DNA of 64,000 nucleotides from an uncultured Eubacterium sp. (GTDB taxonomy: Bacteria > Bacillota > Clostridia > Lachnospirales > Lachnospiraceae): the NCBI GenBank assembly GCA_934320655.1, contig CAKRFN010000009.1:48644-112643 (forward strand), in the 5' to 3' direction. A program made the position numbers and the translations under genes. The notes under the pieces were generated by a model, which searched no databases, had not been told where the DNA came from, and saw only the letters and a list, made by a program, of their open reading frames with translations. Shown here one piece after another: positions 16,617 through 25,699 of the stretch (position 1 is the stretch's first letter; each line of letters opens with the position of its first letter).

Positions 16617-17783
16617 CTATGCCAGCCGCACCGGACCGTCACCGATCTCTACAACATAAAAGTCTGCCGCATAACCGATCTTTTCCAGATAAGCCTTGCC
16701 AACCTGCTCGATAAATGTGTCGACTGCATCATTTTTTACAATGCTGACCGAGCATCCGCCGAATCCGGCTCCGGTCATACGGGAACCGATCACGCCATCG
16801 ACCTTCCATGCTTCCTCTGCCAGTGTATCCAGCTCGATACCGGTCACCTCATAGTCATCGCGCAGAGAGACATGCGACTCATTCATGAGCTTTCCGAACT
16901 GCTCCAGATCGCCGTTTTTCAGTGCCTCGACCGCATGGATCGTCCGCTGGTTCTCATATACCGCATGTTTTGCACGTTTCCTGCGGTCCTCGTCCTTAAT
17001 CGCGCCCTTATATTTTTCAAATTCTTCCTCGCTCAGATCTCCGAGGCTGCTGATGCCTGCGTACTGCTGCAGCTCCTCGAGTGCCTTCTCGCACTCCGCG
17101 CGGCGCTCGTTGTACTTGGAATCGCCAAGTCCACGCTTTTTATTCGAGCAGGAAATCACAATCTTTGCATCCTGCAACACGATCGGCGCATAAGTATATT
17201 CCAGCGTTGCCGTATCTAAGAAGATCGCATGATCCTTCTTACCCATTGCGATCGCAAACTGATCCATGATACCACAGTTGACACCGTTGAACTTGTTCTC
17301 CGAATACTGACCGATCAGTGCGATATCCTGATTTGTAACGTCACAGCCGTACAGATCCTTTAAAATATATCCGGTGAGCACCTCTACCGATGCCGAGGAA
17401 CTCAGTCCGGATCCGTTCGGAATGTTGCCGTAGAGCAGCAGATCCATACCCTGTGTGATCTCCATGCCCTTCTCGCCAAACGCCCAGATCACACCCTTCG
17501 GATAATTCGTCCAATCCGCTGCCGGATCAGGCTTTAAGTCATCCAGACTCGATGTAATCACGCCAAGCTGCTCAAAGTTCATCGAATAAAAGCGCAACAC
17601 GCGATCCTCTCTCTTTCGCACAACACCGTAAGTACCGATCGTCAGTGCACACGGAAATACATGTCCTCCGTTATAGTCTGTATGCTCACCGATCAGATTC
17701 ACCCGTCCCGGTGCAAAATAGGTACGGATCTCTCCGTCCGATCCGAATAATTCCGTAAATTTTTCTACTAATTTCTGCTGCAT
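16617..17783 (-). CDS. galK: galactokinase
   Basis: Phosphorylates alpha-D-galactose at C1 in the cytoplasm. 388 residues. Signatures are GRVNLIGEHTDYNGG near the N-terminus, the GHMP ATP loop in GSGLSSSASVEV and the C-terminal GAGFGGC. The ATG at 17783 is chosen over 17801 since GGAGGAGG lies between them at the correct distance from the second. It has its own promoter and a hairpin in its leader, then runs into galT. Confidence 0.95.
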   Translation of the reverse strand: MQQKLVEKFTELFGSDGEIRTYFAPGRVNLIGEHTDYNGGHVFPCALTIGTYGVVRKREDRVLRFYSMNFEQLGVITSSLDDLKPDPAADWTNYPKGVIWAFGEKGMEITQGMDLLLYGNIPNGSGLSSSASVEVLTGYILKDLYGCDVTNQDIALIGQYSENKFNGVNCGIMDQFAIAMGKKDHAIFLDTATLEYTYAPIVLQDAKIVISCSNKKRGLGDSKYNERRAECEKALEELQQYAGISSLGDLSEEEFEKYKGAIKDEDRRKRAKHAVYENQRTIHAVEALKNGDLEQFGKLMNESHVSLRDDYEVTGIELDTLAEEAWKVDGVIGSRMTGAGFGGCSVSIVKNDAVDTFIEQVGKAYLEKIGYAADFYVVEIGDGPVRLA

Positions 17784-17818
17784 CGTATCCTCCTCCGTCA
17801 TACCGTTATTTACGCAAA

Positions 17819-17853
17819 ACGGTGGTGAAAACGCGCCTGCATTCCACCACCGT
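17819..17853 (-). promoter_or_regulatory. hairpin in the galK leader
   Basis: ACGGTGGTG and CACCACCGT form a perfect 9-bp stem in the untranslated leader, between the galK promoter and start, followed by TTTTG. It could be the terminator of the upstream GH127 gene that galK transcripts must pass, or an mRNA stabiliser or attenuator. Confidence 0.5.
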
Positions 17854-17866
17854 CTTCTTATATTTT

Positions 17867-17895
17867 ATTATAACGACGCACCTTTTGCATTTCAA
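17867..17895 (-). promoter_or_regulatory. galK promoter
   Basis: TTGAAA (17890-17895) and TATAAT (17867-17872), spacer 17 bases, on the minus strand. Confidence 0.8.
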
Positions 17896-17950
17896 TCACC
17901 CGGACGCTGTTTGCAACATTTTTACCAAAACTGGCACCAAATGAATAGCT

Positions 17951-19879
17951 CTAACGCTCCTCGTGCATCCACACGCGCATCTGGTTCAGTCCGCGGTTGC
18001 CCCATGCGAAATACGGGACTGCCCGCAGCTTGACAGGTTCAAACACCGGCTCCTCCTCACTGTAGAGCTCTGTTCCGCCGGAATAGATCAGGCGCTTGCC
18101 TGCAACATCCAACAGATTCATGCCGGAGAATAATTCTCCCTCGCCGTTTACCACCGTGGCATCCAGTTCCCGATCCACGAACAATGCCTGCAGCTCTTCG
18201 CCGTTGTCCACACCCTCGAAGCAGTAAACAACCGGTCCGCGCATGAGTGCAACGCAGCCGACATCCTCACGCACCTTTGTGTTTGCGTAAATCTTGCGGA
18301 CGGGCATCTGGAATTCCAGTGTGATCCGGTCGGTTCTGCCCCAGACACGCTCCACATACAGATAACCGTCACGGATCAATGCCTGTGTATCAACCGCCTC
18401 ACCGTTTAAGCAGACACGCAATGTCTTCCTATTTATATAGGAAGGAATATGAATTGCTACCGTAAATGCATCCGCAGTATTTGCCTTTACCTCATAGGAT
18501 ACTTTGCCGCTCCACGGGTAACTGCTCTCCACATGGATATCGGCATGTGCCAGCGATGCATCGCCGCCGATAAACAGATGGGAGTAGATCACATCATCCT
18601 CCTCATCCCATGCATATTTTCCGAGTGAAGTCACCATGCGCACAAGGTTCGGCGGGCAGCATGCGCACGCATACCAGCCCGGACGTTCCGGGATCACATG
18701 CTCATAGCCGGCAGCCACACCGGAGGTTCCGGGATTGACCTCGAGCGGGTTCACATAGAAAAACCGCTTGCCGTCGCGCTGCATACCGCTGATGATGCCA
18801 TTGTAGAGTTCGCGCTCCATCACGTCTGCATAGCAGCCCTTTTTCTCGCTCTTTAACATCTGCTTTGCAAAAAAGACCAGTCCGATCGACGCACAGGTCT
18901 CCGCATACACCGTATCGTTCGGCAGCTCGTAGGGAACGGAAAATGACTCGCCCACAACAGTTGCTCCGATGCCGCCCGTAATGTACATCTTCTGCTGCAC
19001 GATATTGTTCCACAGACGTCTGCACGCATCGAGCAGACGCGTATCGCCATCCTCGGCTGCCAGATCTGCCATCGCGGTGTACATATAGACCGCGCGCACA
19101 CTGTGCCCGACTGCCTCATCCTGCTCGTAAACCGTCGCATGGCTCTGGTTGTATTTTGTGTCCTCCGGTTTCATTCCAAAATGCTCCCAGTCACGCTTTG
19201 CGGCTTCCTCTTTGAAAAAGTCGGGATTTTTGCCGCGCTCCTCGAGGAAATAGCGCGCCATGTCCTTATACTGCTGCTTTCCGGTCGCATGGTACATCCG
19301 CATCAGACCGATCTCGACCTCCTGATGTCCGGGAATGCCGGTCACTTTGCCCTCCTCGTTTCCGAAACGGTGGATGATGTGCTCTGCCATGCGCTCCATG
19401 ACACCGAGCAGCCGGTCTTTGCCGGTCGCCTCATAATATGCCACTGCCGCCTCCATCATATGTCCGGCGCAGTACAGCTCATGGCACTCGAGCAGGTTCC
19501 TCCAGCGGTGCTCCGGCTCCTTGATCGTAAAATAGGTGTTCAGGTAGCCGTCCTCCTGCTGTGCTCCTGCTACGATCTCTATGATCGCATCCGCACGCGC
19601 CTCGAGCTCTGCGTCCGGCTTGATAACAAGCGAATAAGCGACACCCTCTAACCATTTTGCGACATCGCTGTCCTGAAAGACCATGCCGTAAAATTCGCCC
19701 TCAGCCAGTCCTGCTGCGATACGGAAATTATCGATCGCATGGCTTTTCTCCACGCCTGGCTCCTCGTCGTTCAACACGCGCTCCTGAAACGGGATCACGA
19801 CATCTGTCACCAGATTCTGCATGTGTGACCAGAAATCGTCACTGATCTGCACCTGGTTTAATTTGATTTCACTACTCAT
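17951..19879 (-). CDS. GH127 beta-L-arabinofuranosidase
   Basis: 642 residues, no signal peptide, so cytoplasmic. The zinc-thiolate active site known from HypBA1 can be read: Glu327 and Cys329 in VYAETCAS, and Cys407/Cys408 in YACACCPPN, matching E338, C340, C417 and C418 of that enzyme. It removes terminal beta-1,2-linked L-arabinofuranose from oligosaccharides of plant glycoproteins or pectin. AAGGAG precedes the ATG. It lies between the GH51 gene and galK but is separated from GH51 by a 478-base repeat element that appears to supply part of its promoter. Confidence 0.93.
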   Translation of the reverse strand: MSSEIKLNQVQISDDFWSHMQNLVTDVVIPFQERVLNDEEPGVEKSHAIDNFRIAAGLAEGEFYGMVFQDSDVAKWLEGVAYSLVIKPDAELEARADAIIEIVAGAQQEDGYLNTYFTIKEPEHRWRNLLECHELYCAGHMMEAAVAYYEATGKDRLLGVMERMAEHIIHRFGNEEGKVTGIPGHQEVEIGLMRMYHATGKQQYKDMARYFLEERGKNPDFFKEEAAKRDWEHFGMKPEDTKYNQSHATVYEQDEAVGHSVRAVYMYTAMADLAAEDGDTRLLDACRRLWNNIVQQKMYITGGIGATVVGESFSVPYELPNDTVYAETCASIGLVFFAKQMLKSEKKGCYADVMERELYNGIISGMQRDGKRFFYVNPLEVNPGTSGVAAGYEHVIPERPGWYACACCPPNLVRMVTSLGKYAWDEEDDVIYSHLFIGGDASLAHADIHVESSYPWSGKVSYEVKANTADAFTVAIHIPSYINRKTLRVCLNGEAVDTQALIRDGYLYVERVWGRTDRITLEFQMPVRKIYANTKVREDVGCVALMRGPVVYCFEGVDNGEELQALFVDRELDATVVNGEGELFSGMNLLDVAGKRLIYSGGTELYSEEEPVFEPVKLRAVPYFAWGNRGLNQMRVWMHEER

Positions 19880-19905
19880 AATTTCTCCTTTTTCAAAACT
19901 TCCTT

Positions 19906-19935
19906 ATTATATAGGTTGTTGTGGCATTATGTTAA
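19906..19935 (-). promoter_or_regulatory. GH127 promoter made partly from the inserted element
   Basis: TTAACA (19930-19935) lies inside the end of the repeat element and TATAAT (19906-19911) lies just outside it, with an 18-base spacer on the minus strand. Confidence 0.5.
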
Positions 19936-20390
19936 AATGTGTTTTCTGCGGCGGTCACAGTAGTATCCCCATCAGGCTGCTCCGATTGCCCGCCGGTGTC
20001 TCGCTTTGTTTTGCCAAGTACCTCTGGCTCTATCTGCAAGCTCGCACTTCGCCGGACAAACGTCGCATCTGACGGGAACTACTGCACCAGCCGCCAATAG
20101 CCATAGGTTATACAACGCGAAAGTATTCATAGCCTAACGCGGCATGTGAGCACAGGCATACATTCATTGTAGATGCAGCGCGAGCAACTGTGCGTCTGTT
20201 TGCTGCCTTTGCACGATGGAGATGAGACTTCAAATTGTGGAAGCCTTTGCTGACACAATTTTGTTTTGAGAAGGCTCATCGGAATGAGTCGTGCAACGAA
20301 AGCAAACCAGATGCACTTGCGGGAGCTGCAAATACGGAATATCGTGCTCACATGCCTCAAAACACCACATAAATAGTCCTGCAACCACCT
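19913..20390 (-). repeat. structured intergenic element, copy A
   Basis: 478 bases filling the gap between GH127 and GH51; no coding frame fits. Read on the minus strand it starts AGGTGGTTG and ends ACAACAACCT, imperfect inverted ends, and is flanked by direct repeats AAACTTCCTTAT (19896-19907 and 20391-20402), a likely target duplication. Inside, GGCATGTGAGCAC and its perfect inverse (20141-20153 and 20344-20356) enclose a nested hairpin: TTGCACGA with TCGTGCAA, GATGAG with CTCATC, and AAATTGTG with CACAATTT around an AGCAAAGGCTTC loop. A second copy lies near 34.0 kb with the same design; copy A has about 230 extra bases before its right end. Confidence 0.8.
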
Positions 20391-20403
20391 AAACTTCCTT
20401 ATA

Positions 20404-20435
20404 TAGTAAAAGGTGGGAAATCAATTCCCACCTTT
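20404..20435 (-). terminator. terminator after the GH51 gene
   Basis: AAAGGTGGGAA and TTCCCACCTTT form an 11-bp stem with a five-base loop on the minus strand; the T-run is short. Confidence 0.65.
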
Positions 20436-20453
20436 CATCACATTTGCAAACCC

Positions 20454-21974
20454 TTATTTTTTCAGGCGGATGCTGACCACACTACATGCCGGCAGCTCTA
20501 CGCGCACACCATCTGCAGTCTTTGTATATGCCTCAAATTTCTGTTCGGTAACGACCTCAGGTGCCTCGAATGTATTGTATGCATTCATGGTACCTGCTAC
20601 GAAGGATGCCTCTGCAACCTCGTAAGCAGCTCCGTCTGCGGTAAACTGCAGGTCTACGCTCTCACCTGACTCCAGAGAGTTGTTGGTAAGTGTCACAGTG
20701 ATCACACCGTCTGCATCTACAGAAGCAGACTCGAATACCTTCGGCAGTTCATTCTTGCCGCTGCCGACTGTTCCTGCATCAACTAACTCGCTGGACAGCA
20801 GAGCTGCTCCCTGATGATAACGATACATATGGAAGACATGATAGGTCGGTGTCTTGATCATCTTCTCGCCATCGGTCAGCATGACGGACTGTAACACGTT
20901 GATTAACTGTGCGATACAAGCCATCTTTACACGGTCAGAATGCTTGTTGAAAATATTCAGGTTCATACCTGCAACGAGCGCATCACGCATCGTGTTCTGC
21001 TGATATAAGAAGCCCGGATTGGTGCCCGGCTCTACATCTGCCCAGATACCCCACTCGTCAACGATCATGCCGATCTTCTTCTCCGGATCGAACTCATCCA
21101 TGATCGCGCCGTGTCTCTGTACAAGCTCCTCCATATAGTAGCTGCGCTTCAATGTCTGATAGAAAATCTCCTCGGTAAAATCTGTCGCGCTGCCCTTGAT
21201 GTTCCAGTCATCCTCGACCTCCGGCAGTGTGTAATAATGCAGGGAAAGTCCATCCATCAATCCGTGGAAACGGGACTCGCAGTGGTCAAAGCAGGTCTCT
21301 AACACGCCCTTGGTCCATGCATAATCATCCACATTGGCTCCACAGCAGATCTTACTGATCGGCTCATTTCCCGCATAGTTTCTCACATAAGTCTGGTATC
21401 TGCGGTACTCATCTGCATAATGCTGCGGACGCATATTTCCGCCACAGCCCCAGTTCTCATTGCCAACTCCGAAATAATCAACCTTCCACGGCTCCTCATG
21501 CCCATTCTGCTTGCGCAGCTCTGCCATCGGTGATACACCGTTGAATGTCATGTACTCAACCCACTCACTCATTTCGCGCACGGTGCCGCTGCCGACATTA
21601 CCGTTGATATAGGTCTTACATCCGAGCTGACGGCACAGCTCGAAAAACTCGTGTGTTCCGAAGCTGTTGTCCTCTACGACTCCGCCCCAGTGTGTGTTGA
21701 TCATTTTCTTTCTGGATGCTTTCGGTCCGATACCGTCCATCCAGTGATATTCGTCTGCAAAACATCCGCCCGGCCAGCGCAGTACAGGGATCTTCATCTC
21801 CTTTAACGCCTCGACAACATCCGTTCTCATTCCGTTTACGTTGGGGATGTCAGAATCCTCTCCGACATACAGTCCCTCATAGATACACCGTCCGAGATGC
21901 TCAGAAAAATGTCCGTAAATCTCAGGTGCAATGGTACTTTTTTTACTCTCGTTATTGATAATCAGCTTTGCCAT
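20454..21974 (-). CDS. abfA: GH51 alpha-L-arabinofuranosidase
   Basis: 506 residues, no signal peptide, hence intracellular. Acid/base Glu173 lies in GVGNENWGCGG and nucleophile Glu307 in MIVDEWGIW, with a C-terminal beta domain. It splits terminal alpha-L-arabinofuranose from imported arabino-oligosaccharides. It follows the second permease of the importer by 14 bases, so transport and cleavage are co-transcribed, and a terminator follows. Confidence 0.95.
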   Translation of the reverse strand: MAKLIINNESKKSTIAPEIYGHFSEHLGRCIYEGLYVGEDSDIPNVNGMRTDVVEALKEMKIPVLRWPGGCFADEYHWMDGIGPKASRKKMINTHWGGVVEDNSFGTHEFFELCRQLGCKTYINGNVGSGTVREMSEWVEYMTFNGVSPMAELRKQNGHEEPWKVDYFGVGNENWGCGGNMRPQHYADEYRRYQTYVRNYAGNEPISKICCGANVDDYAWTKGVLETCFDHCESRFHGLMDGLSLHYYTLPEVEDDWNIKGSATDFTEEIFYQTLKRSYYMEELVQRHGAIMDEFDPEKKIGMIVDEWGIWADVEPGTNPGFLYQQNTMRDALVAGMNLNIFNKHSDRVKMACIAQLINVLQSVMLTDGEKMIKTPTYHVFHMYRYHQGAALLSSELVDAGTVGSGKNELPKVFESASVDADGVITVTLTNNSLESGESVDLQFTADGAAYEVAEASFVAGTMNAYNTFEAPEVVTEQKFEAYTKTADGVRVELPACSVVSIRLKK

Positions 21975-21988
21975 ATTTTTTACTCCTT

Positions 21989-22867
21989 TTAGCCTTTGAC
22001 CGCTCCTGCAGTCATACCTTCGATAATATATTTCTGGAAGATCAGGAAGATCACGAAGATCGGCAGAATACCAAACATAGATCCTGCGATCAGCACATCA
22101 TAGTTATTTCCATAAGGTGTGAGCAGTGTGTTCAGACCGATCGGAAGCGTAAACTTCTCCGCACCCTTTAATACGAGTAACGGCCACAGGATCGCGTTCC
22201 ACACACCCATTGCCTGTAAAATACCCATAGAGGCAAATGCAGGCTTTGCCAGAGGCATAATAATCTTTGTCGCAATGCGGTACTCGGTTGCACCGTCGAT
22301 ACGCGCTGCATCGAGCAGCTCCTTCGGCAGTCCGGATAAAAACTGTCGGAAGAAAAAGATCGTCGACGCATTACATAGTCCGATAATAATCACACCGGTA
22401 TATGTATTGATGAGTTTTAATCCGATGATTTCCTTATATAAAGGAAGCATCAGAATCTCAAACGGTACCATCATCGTTGCGATCACGAGGAAAAACAGGA
22501 AGTTTCTCAGCGGGAAATTGTACATTGTCAGTCCATATGCCACAAAGTAGCAGATCAGCAATGTCAATGCGACGCTTACGATCGTGATCACCAGTGAGTT
22601 CTTATACCACATAAAATATTTCTGGCTGTCCGCATTTCCGGAAAACAGATAATTGTAGTTGTTTAAGTTCATCGTCGTGATGTCCAGATTGATCGACAGA
22701 CCACGACGGATCAGCTCTGTTCCGGGACGGAATGATGCCAGCAGTCCGGCAAATACCGGGAAAATAATAATCAGACTCAATACCGCAAAGAAACCGGTCG
22801 CTAAAATCGTACCTACGATCCGCTTCTGCTTACCCTGTTTGGAGTCGTACATATCCATATCTGCCAT
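21989..22867 (-). CDS. sugar ABC transporter permease, MalG/AraQ type
   Basis: 292 residues with six membrane helices. The EAA loop that contacts the ATPase is read as LLDAARIDGATEYRIATKIIMP. It forms the importer channel with the preceding permease, from which it is separated by two bases. No ATPase gene is in the cluster, so, as for AraNPQ of Bacillus subtilis, a shared MsmX-type ATPase encoded elsewhere would be needed. The substrate is inferred from neighbours to be arabino-oligosaccharides. Confidence 0.88.
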   Translation of the reverse strand: MADMDMYDSKQGKQKRIVGTILATGFFAVLSLIIIFPVFAGLLASFRPGTELIRRGLSINLDITTMNLNNYNYLFSGNADSQKYFMWYKNSLVITIVSVALTLLICYFVAYGLTMYNFPLRNFLFFLVIATMMVPFEILMLPLYKEIIGLKLINTYTGVIIIGLCNASTIFFFRQFLSGLPKELLDAARIDGATEYRIATKIIMPLAKPAFASMGILQAMGVWNAILWPLLVLKGAEKFTLPIGLNTLLTPYGNNYDVLIAGSMFGILPIFVIFLIFQKYIIEGMTAGAVKG

Positions 22868-22869
22868 GA

Positions 22870-23766
22870 TTAGTCCTCCTCCTTCTTAAATGTTCCATTT
22901 GCGATTAACTGTACGATATTGATTGCCAGTGCGATGACTAACAGTACAACACCGACCGCACATGCATATCCCATATCATTCTTCTCGATACCGCGCTTAT
23001 ACAGGTATCCTACGATCGTCAAGCCGATATTGTTTGGCGAATTGTTTCCCGCCCATAGCATGTAGGACTCCAGGAACATCGCCAGTCCTGCGTAGATCGA
23101 GATCGTCAATACATATACTGTCGTGGGCTTTAACAGCGGCAGTGTCACATAGCGGAACTTCTGCCATGAGCTCGCCCCGTCGATTTCTGCGGCCTCATAA
23201 AGGGAGGTATCGATTGACCGCAGACCCGACAGGAAGTAGAGCATATTAACACCCGTCCAACGCCAGCATGCGACGATCAACAGCGCCAGCATACCGGACC
23301 AACCCATTTTTAACCATTTATACGTTCCAAGACCGAGCATCTGTGTGATCTGGTTCATCTGTCCGGTCGGATATTCGGTAAACATCAGACGAAACAGCGT
23401 TCCGGAAATAACAACGGAGGTCAGTGCCGGCATGTATAAAACTGCCTTCCACACACCCTTCGCCTTCACGAGACGGCTGTCCATCAATACTGCGAACACC
23501 AGCGGAAACGGGATCAGCAACAGCAGGGTAAACAGCATATACTTTGCACTGTTGAAAATCGCTGTATGGAATACAGTATCCTTCAGCAGCTTTGCATAGT
23601 TTGCTGTACCGATCCAATCCGTTTTTACTGCACCGATTTTCTGAAAACTCATTGTGATCGAAGATCCGAGCGGATAGATCCAGAAGATCAAAAAGCTCAG
23701 TATAAAAGGAAGTACGAACACAAACGGTGCTACTTTTTGTGAATATAATATTTTCTTAATCTTCAA
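22870..23766 (-). CDS. sugar ABC transporter permease, MalF/UgpA/AraP type
   Basis: 298 residues with six helices and the EAA loop LYEAAEIDGASSWQKFRYVTLP. The start is taken as TTG at 23766, eight bases after a perfect AGGAGG; a longer frame to 23832 would translate through the intercistronic hairpin and add 22 residues with no family match. It lies behind the binding-protein gene and a strong hairpin, an arrangement that lowers permease relative to binding protein. Confidence 0.88.
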   Translation of the reverse strand: MKIKKILYSQKVAPFVFVLPFILSFLIFWIYPLGSSITMSFQKIGAVKTDWIGTANYAKLLKDTVFHTAIFNSAKYMLFTLLLLIPFPLVFAVLMDSRLVKAKGVWKAVLYMPALTSVVISGTLFRLMFTEYPTGQMNQITQMLGLGTYKWLKMGWSGMLALLIVACWRWTGVNMLYFLSGLRSIDTSLYEAAEIDGASSWQKFRYVTLPLLKPTTVYVLTISIYAGLAMFLESYMLWAGNNSPNNIGLTIVGYLYKRGIEKNDMGYACAVGVVLLVIALAINIVQLIANGTFKKEED

Positions 23767-23791
23767 ACCAAAACCCTCCTTACGGGTGAAA

Positions 23792-23829
23792 ATGGGGATG
23801 TCAGAGGAGAACCTCCCCGACATCCCCAT
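23792..23829 (-). promoter_or_regulatory. intercistronic hairpin between binding protein and permease
   Basis: ATGGGGATGTC and GACATCCCCAT form a perfect 11-bp stem with a 16-base loop. No T-run follows, so it likely stabilises the upstream message against 3' decay rather than ending transcription. Confidence 0.7.
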
Positions 23830-23849
23830 CACTCAAAGACCATTTGATT

Positions 23850-25331
23850 TTACTGCTCTAAATCAACTGCATCCTGTAATTCCTGAAGTGCCTCAGATAC
23901 ATCCATCTTATCCTCAAGTACCTCATTTAATGTTGTATTGCATACATACTCATTGATTGTCGGGCTGATCGCTACTACAGAGATCTTTCCGATGTTGTCA
24001 AGTCCGATGTCATTTAATACATCGTAAGGGTAATTTCTAAAGTAAGCATTGTACTGGTTGTTGTCATCATGTGCGAATGAATCCATTGTCCAGCAAGCGG
24101 TGTTACATACGTCGAATCCTAATGTATCCCAGATGTTCTGCTCGCCTTCCTCAGACATCTTTGCCCAGCAAAGGAATCTTGCTGCCAGATCTGTGCTCTG
24201 AGACTGCTGTGTAACGACTGTACCGGTTCCGCCGATACCTACTGACATCGGCTGTCCCTCTTCGAATACCGGACACTTAGCGATGTACCAGTTGCCTTTT
24301 TCCTCAGGCATGTAGTTTGTGAAACGGCTCATATACCACATAGCCTTCGGGAAGGATACGATGTTGTGATCCATGATGTTCTGGAAACCAGCCTCAAGAT
24401 CTACGTGTCCGTCAGGTGATACCTCAGCGAAGCCGCTGTCTAACCATCCCTGCTGCATCTCTAACATCTTCTTTACAGAATCAAGCTGTACGTTTGCGGG
24501 ATTGTCAAATCCGCCTGTCCAGTCCTCGCCGTACTCAGCCATTGCCAGCCACAGCCAGTCTGTTCCGCCTGTATCTACTGATGTGAAGTATTTGCCGTCC
24601 TCTCCGATCGCTGCTACATATTCCTCACCGAGCTTGGTGTAATCATCCCATGTCTTTACTGCATCAATCTTTGCTGTCACCTCATCCTCAGAGATGCCCA
24701 TTGCCTCTGCCATTGCTGCTACATTGTAGTACATAACAGTTGCACCTACGTGGTAAGGGGCTCCGTAATGTTTGCCATCCTCACCTGCATATGTATCCAT
24801 ACGGGCAGGTACCATTGTACTCATGTAATCTGATGCATAGTCATCTAACGGAACAAGCCAGTTATCCAGACCTGCTACAACGTTCGGGAACTGTCCGACC
24901 TCTACGTCACAGATATCAGGTGCTCCTACACCTGACTGTAAAGCAGTCAACAGCTTGGTGTGCATATCTGCATACGGATATGTGGTACATGTGATCTCGA
25001 TCGTCTCATCGGGATGCTCCTCATTCCATACCTCTGCCATCTTGCCGTAATGCTGTCCGTGAAGCTCAACGAATGTCCACATCTCTAAATGTGTACCGTT
25101 CGGATCACCGAATGTGTTGGTCACTACATCTGCCTCTGCAGTCTCTGTCTCATCCTCTGAGTCATCTGCTGATGCTGAATCGTCTGCGGTATCATCTGCA
25201 GCAGCATCATCTGTAGCTGCATCGTCTGTAGCCGCATCCGCCGGCGGGTTTGTCTCACCGCTGCCGCATCCAACTAACATAGACGCTGCGAGGGCGGTAC
25301 ACATCAGTGCGCTAATGAGTTTCTTTTTCAT
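23850..25331 (-). CDS. extracellular sugar-binding lipoprotein (ABC solute-binding family 1)
   Basis: 493 residues. The signal peptide ends in lipobox LVGC with Cys22 as lipidation site, then an acidic low-complexity linker of about 45 residues (repeated TDDAA) and the periplasmic-binding fold. It collects oligosaccharides, by context arabino-oligosaccharides, and delivers them to the two permeases downstream. An AGGAGG precedes the ATG and a near-consensus promoter lies about 80 bases upstream. Divergent to it is an ArsR-type regulator. Confidence 0.9.
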   Translation of the reverse strand: MKKKLISALMCTALAASMLVGCGSGETNPPADAATDDAATDDAAADDTADDSASADDSEDETETAEADVVTNTFGDPNGTHLEMWTFVELHGQHYGKMAEVWNEEHPDETIEITCTTYPYADMHTKLLTALQSGVGAPDICDVEVGQFPNVVAGLDNWLVPLDDYASDYMSTMVPARMDTYAGEDGKHYGAPYHVGATVMYYNVAAMAEAMGISEDEVTAKIDAVKTWDDYTKLGEEYVAAIGEDGKYFTSVDTGGTDWLWLAMAEYGEDWTGGFDNPANVQLDSVKKMLEMQQGWLDSGFAEVSPDGHVDLEAGFQNIMDHNIVSFPKAMWYMSRFTNYMPEEKGNWYIAKCPVFEEGQPMSVGIGGTGTVVTQQSQSTDLAARFLCWAKMSEEGEQNIWDTLGFDVCNTACWTMDSFAHDDNNQYNAYFRNYPYDVLNDIGLDNIGKISVVAISPTINEYVCNTTLNEVLEDKMDVSEALQELQDAVDLEQ

Positions 25332-25381
25332 AGTTGTCCTCCTTTAATCTCTCTCCTAAAATAATTTAGTTTTAAGTGTTT

Positions 25382-25438
25382 CACGCGATTGCGTGTTCCT
25401 TATGCATTTACTATACCTTTTCTGCATGCTTGTGTCAA
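25382..25438 (-). promoter_or_regulatory. promoter and candidate operator of the arabino-oligosaccharide importer
   Basis: TTGACA (25433-25438) and TATAGT (25410-25415), spacer 17. In the leader just behind, CACGCGATTGCGTG (25382-25395) is a 5-bp palindrome with a four-base centre, placed where a repressor would block elongation. The rest of the 368-base gap is AT-rich and holds the regulator promoter. Confidence 0.7.
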
Positions 25439-25621
25439 TTATTATTTTAGTTTTATTTAAAGTATTTTAACTTTTCCGCAAATTGCACAAAAACGACACA
25501 ATTAATTTGTGTATTTAATAGATTTTTTGTGCATTTTTTATATTATTTTTGTGTTTTCAATCTTATTTATCACTTTTTCCAAAGTAATTCACGCAAAGTC
25601 AAACTGCGAAAGCATTTTTCA

Positions 25622-25650
25622 TTGACACATTATAACATAACTTCTATAAT
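25622..25650 (+). promoter_or_regulatory. promoter of the ArsR-type regulator
   Basis: Consensus TTGACA (25622-25627) and TATAAT (25645-25650) with a 17-base spacer, pointing away from the importer promoter. Confidence 0.85.
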
Positions 25651-25699
25651 GAATATATATGGTTAGCCCATAATTATTAGTAGACAGGAGAATACACAA

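Noticed and set aside
19103..19651. A 182-codon plus-strand frame
   Set aside because: Antisense to the GH127 gene, whose zinc-site residues prove the minus-strand reading.
20127..20384. An 85-codon minus-strand frame within copy A of the structured element
   Set aside because: It lies in the hairpin core, has no ribosome site, and is not preserved in copy B, where the sequence has changed in ways that keep pairing, not coding.
19913..20390. CRISPR array as explanation for the repeats
   Set aside because: Only inverted and nested pairings are present, with no regular short direct repeats, spacers or cas genes.
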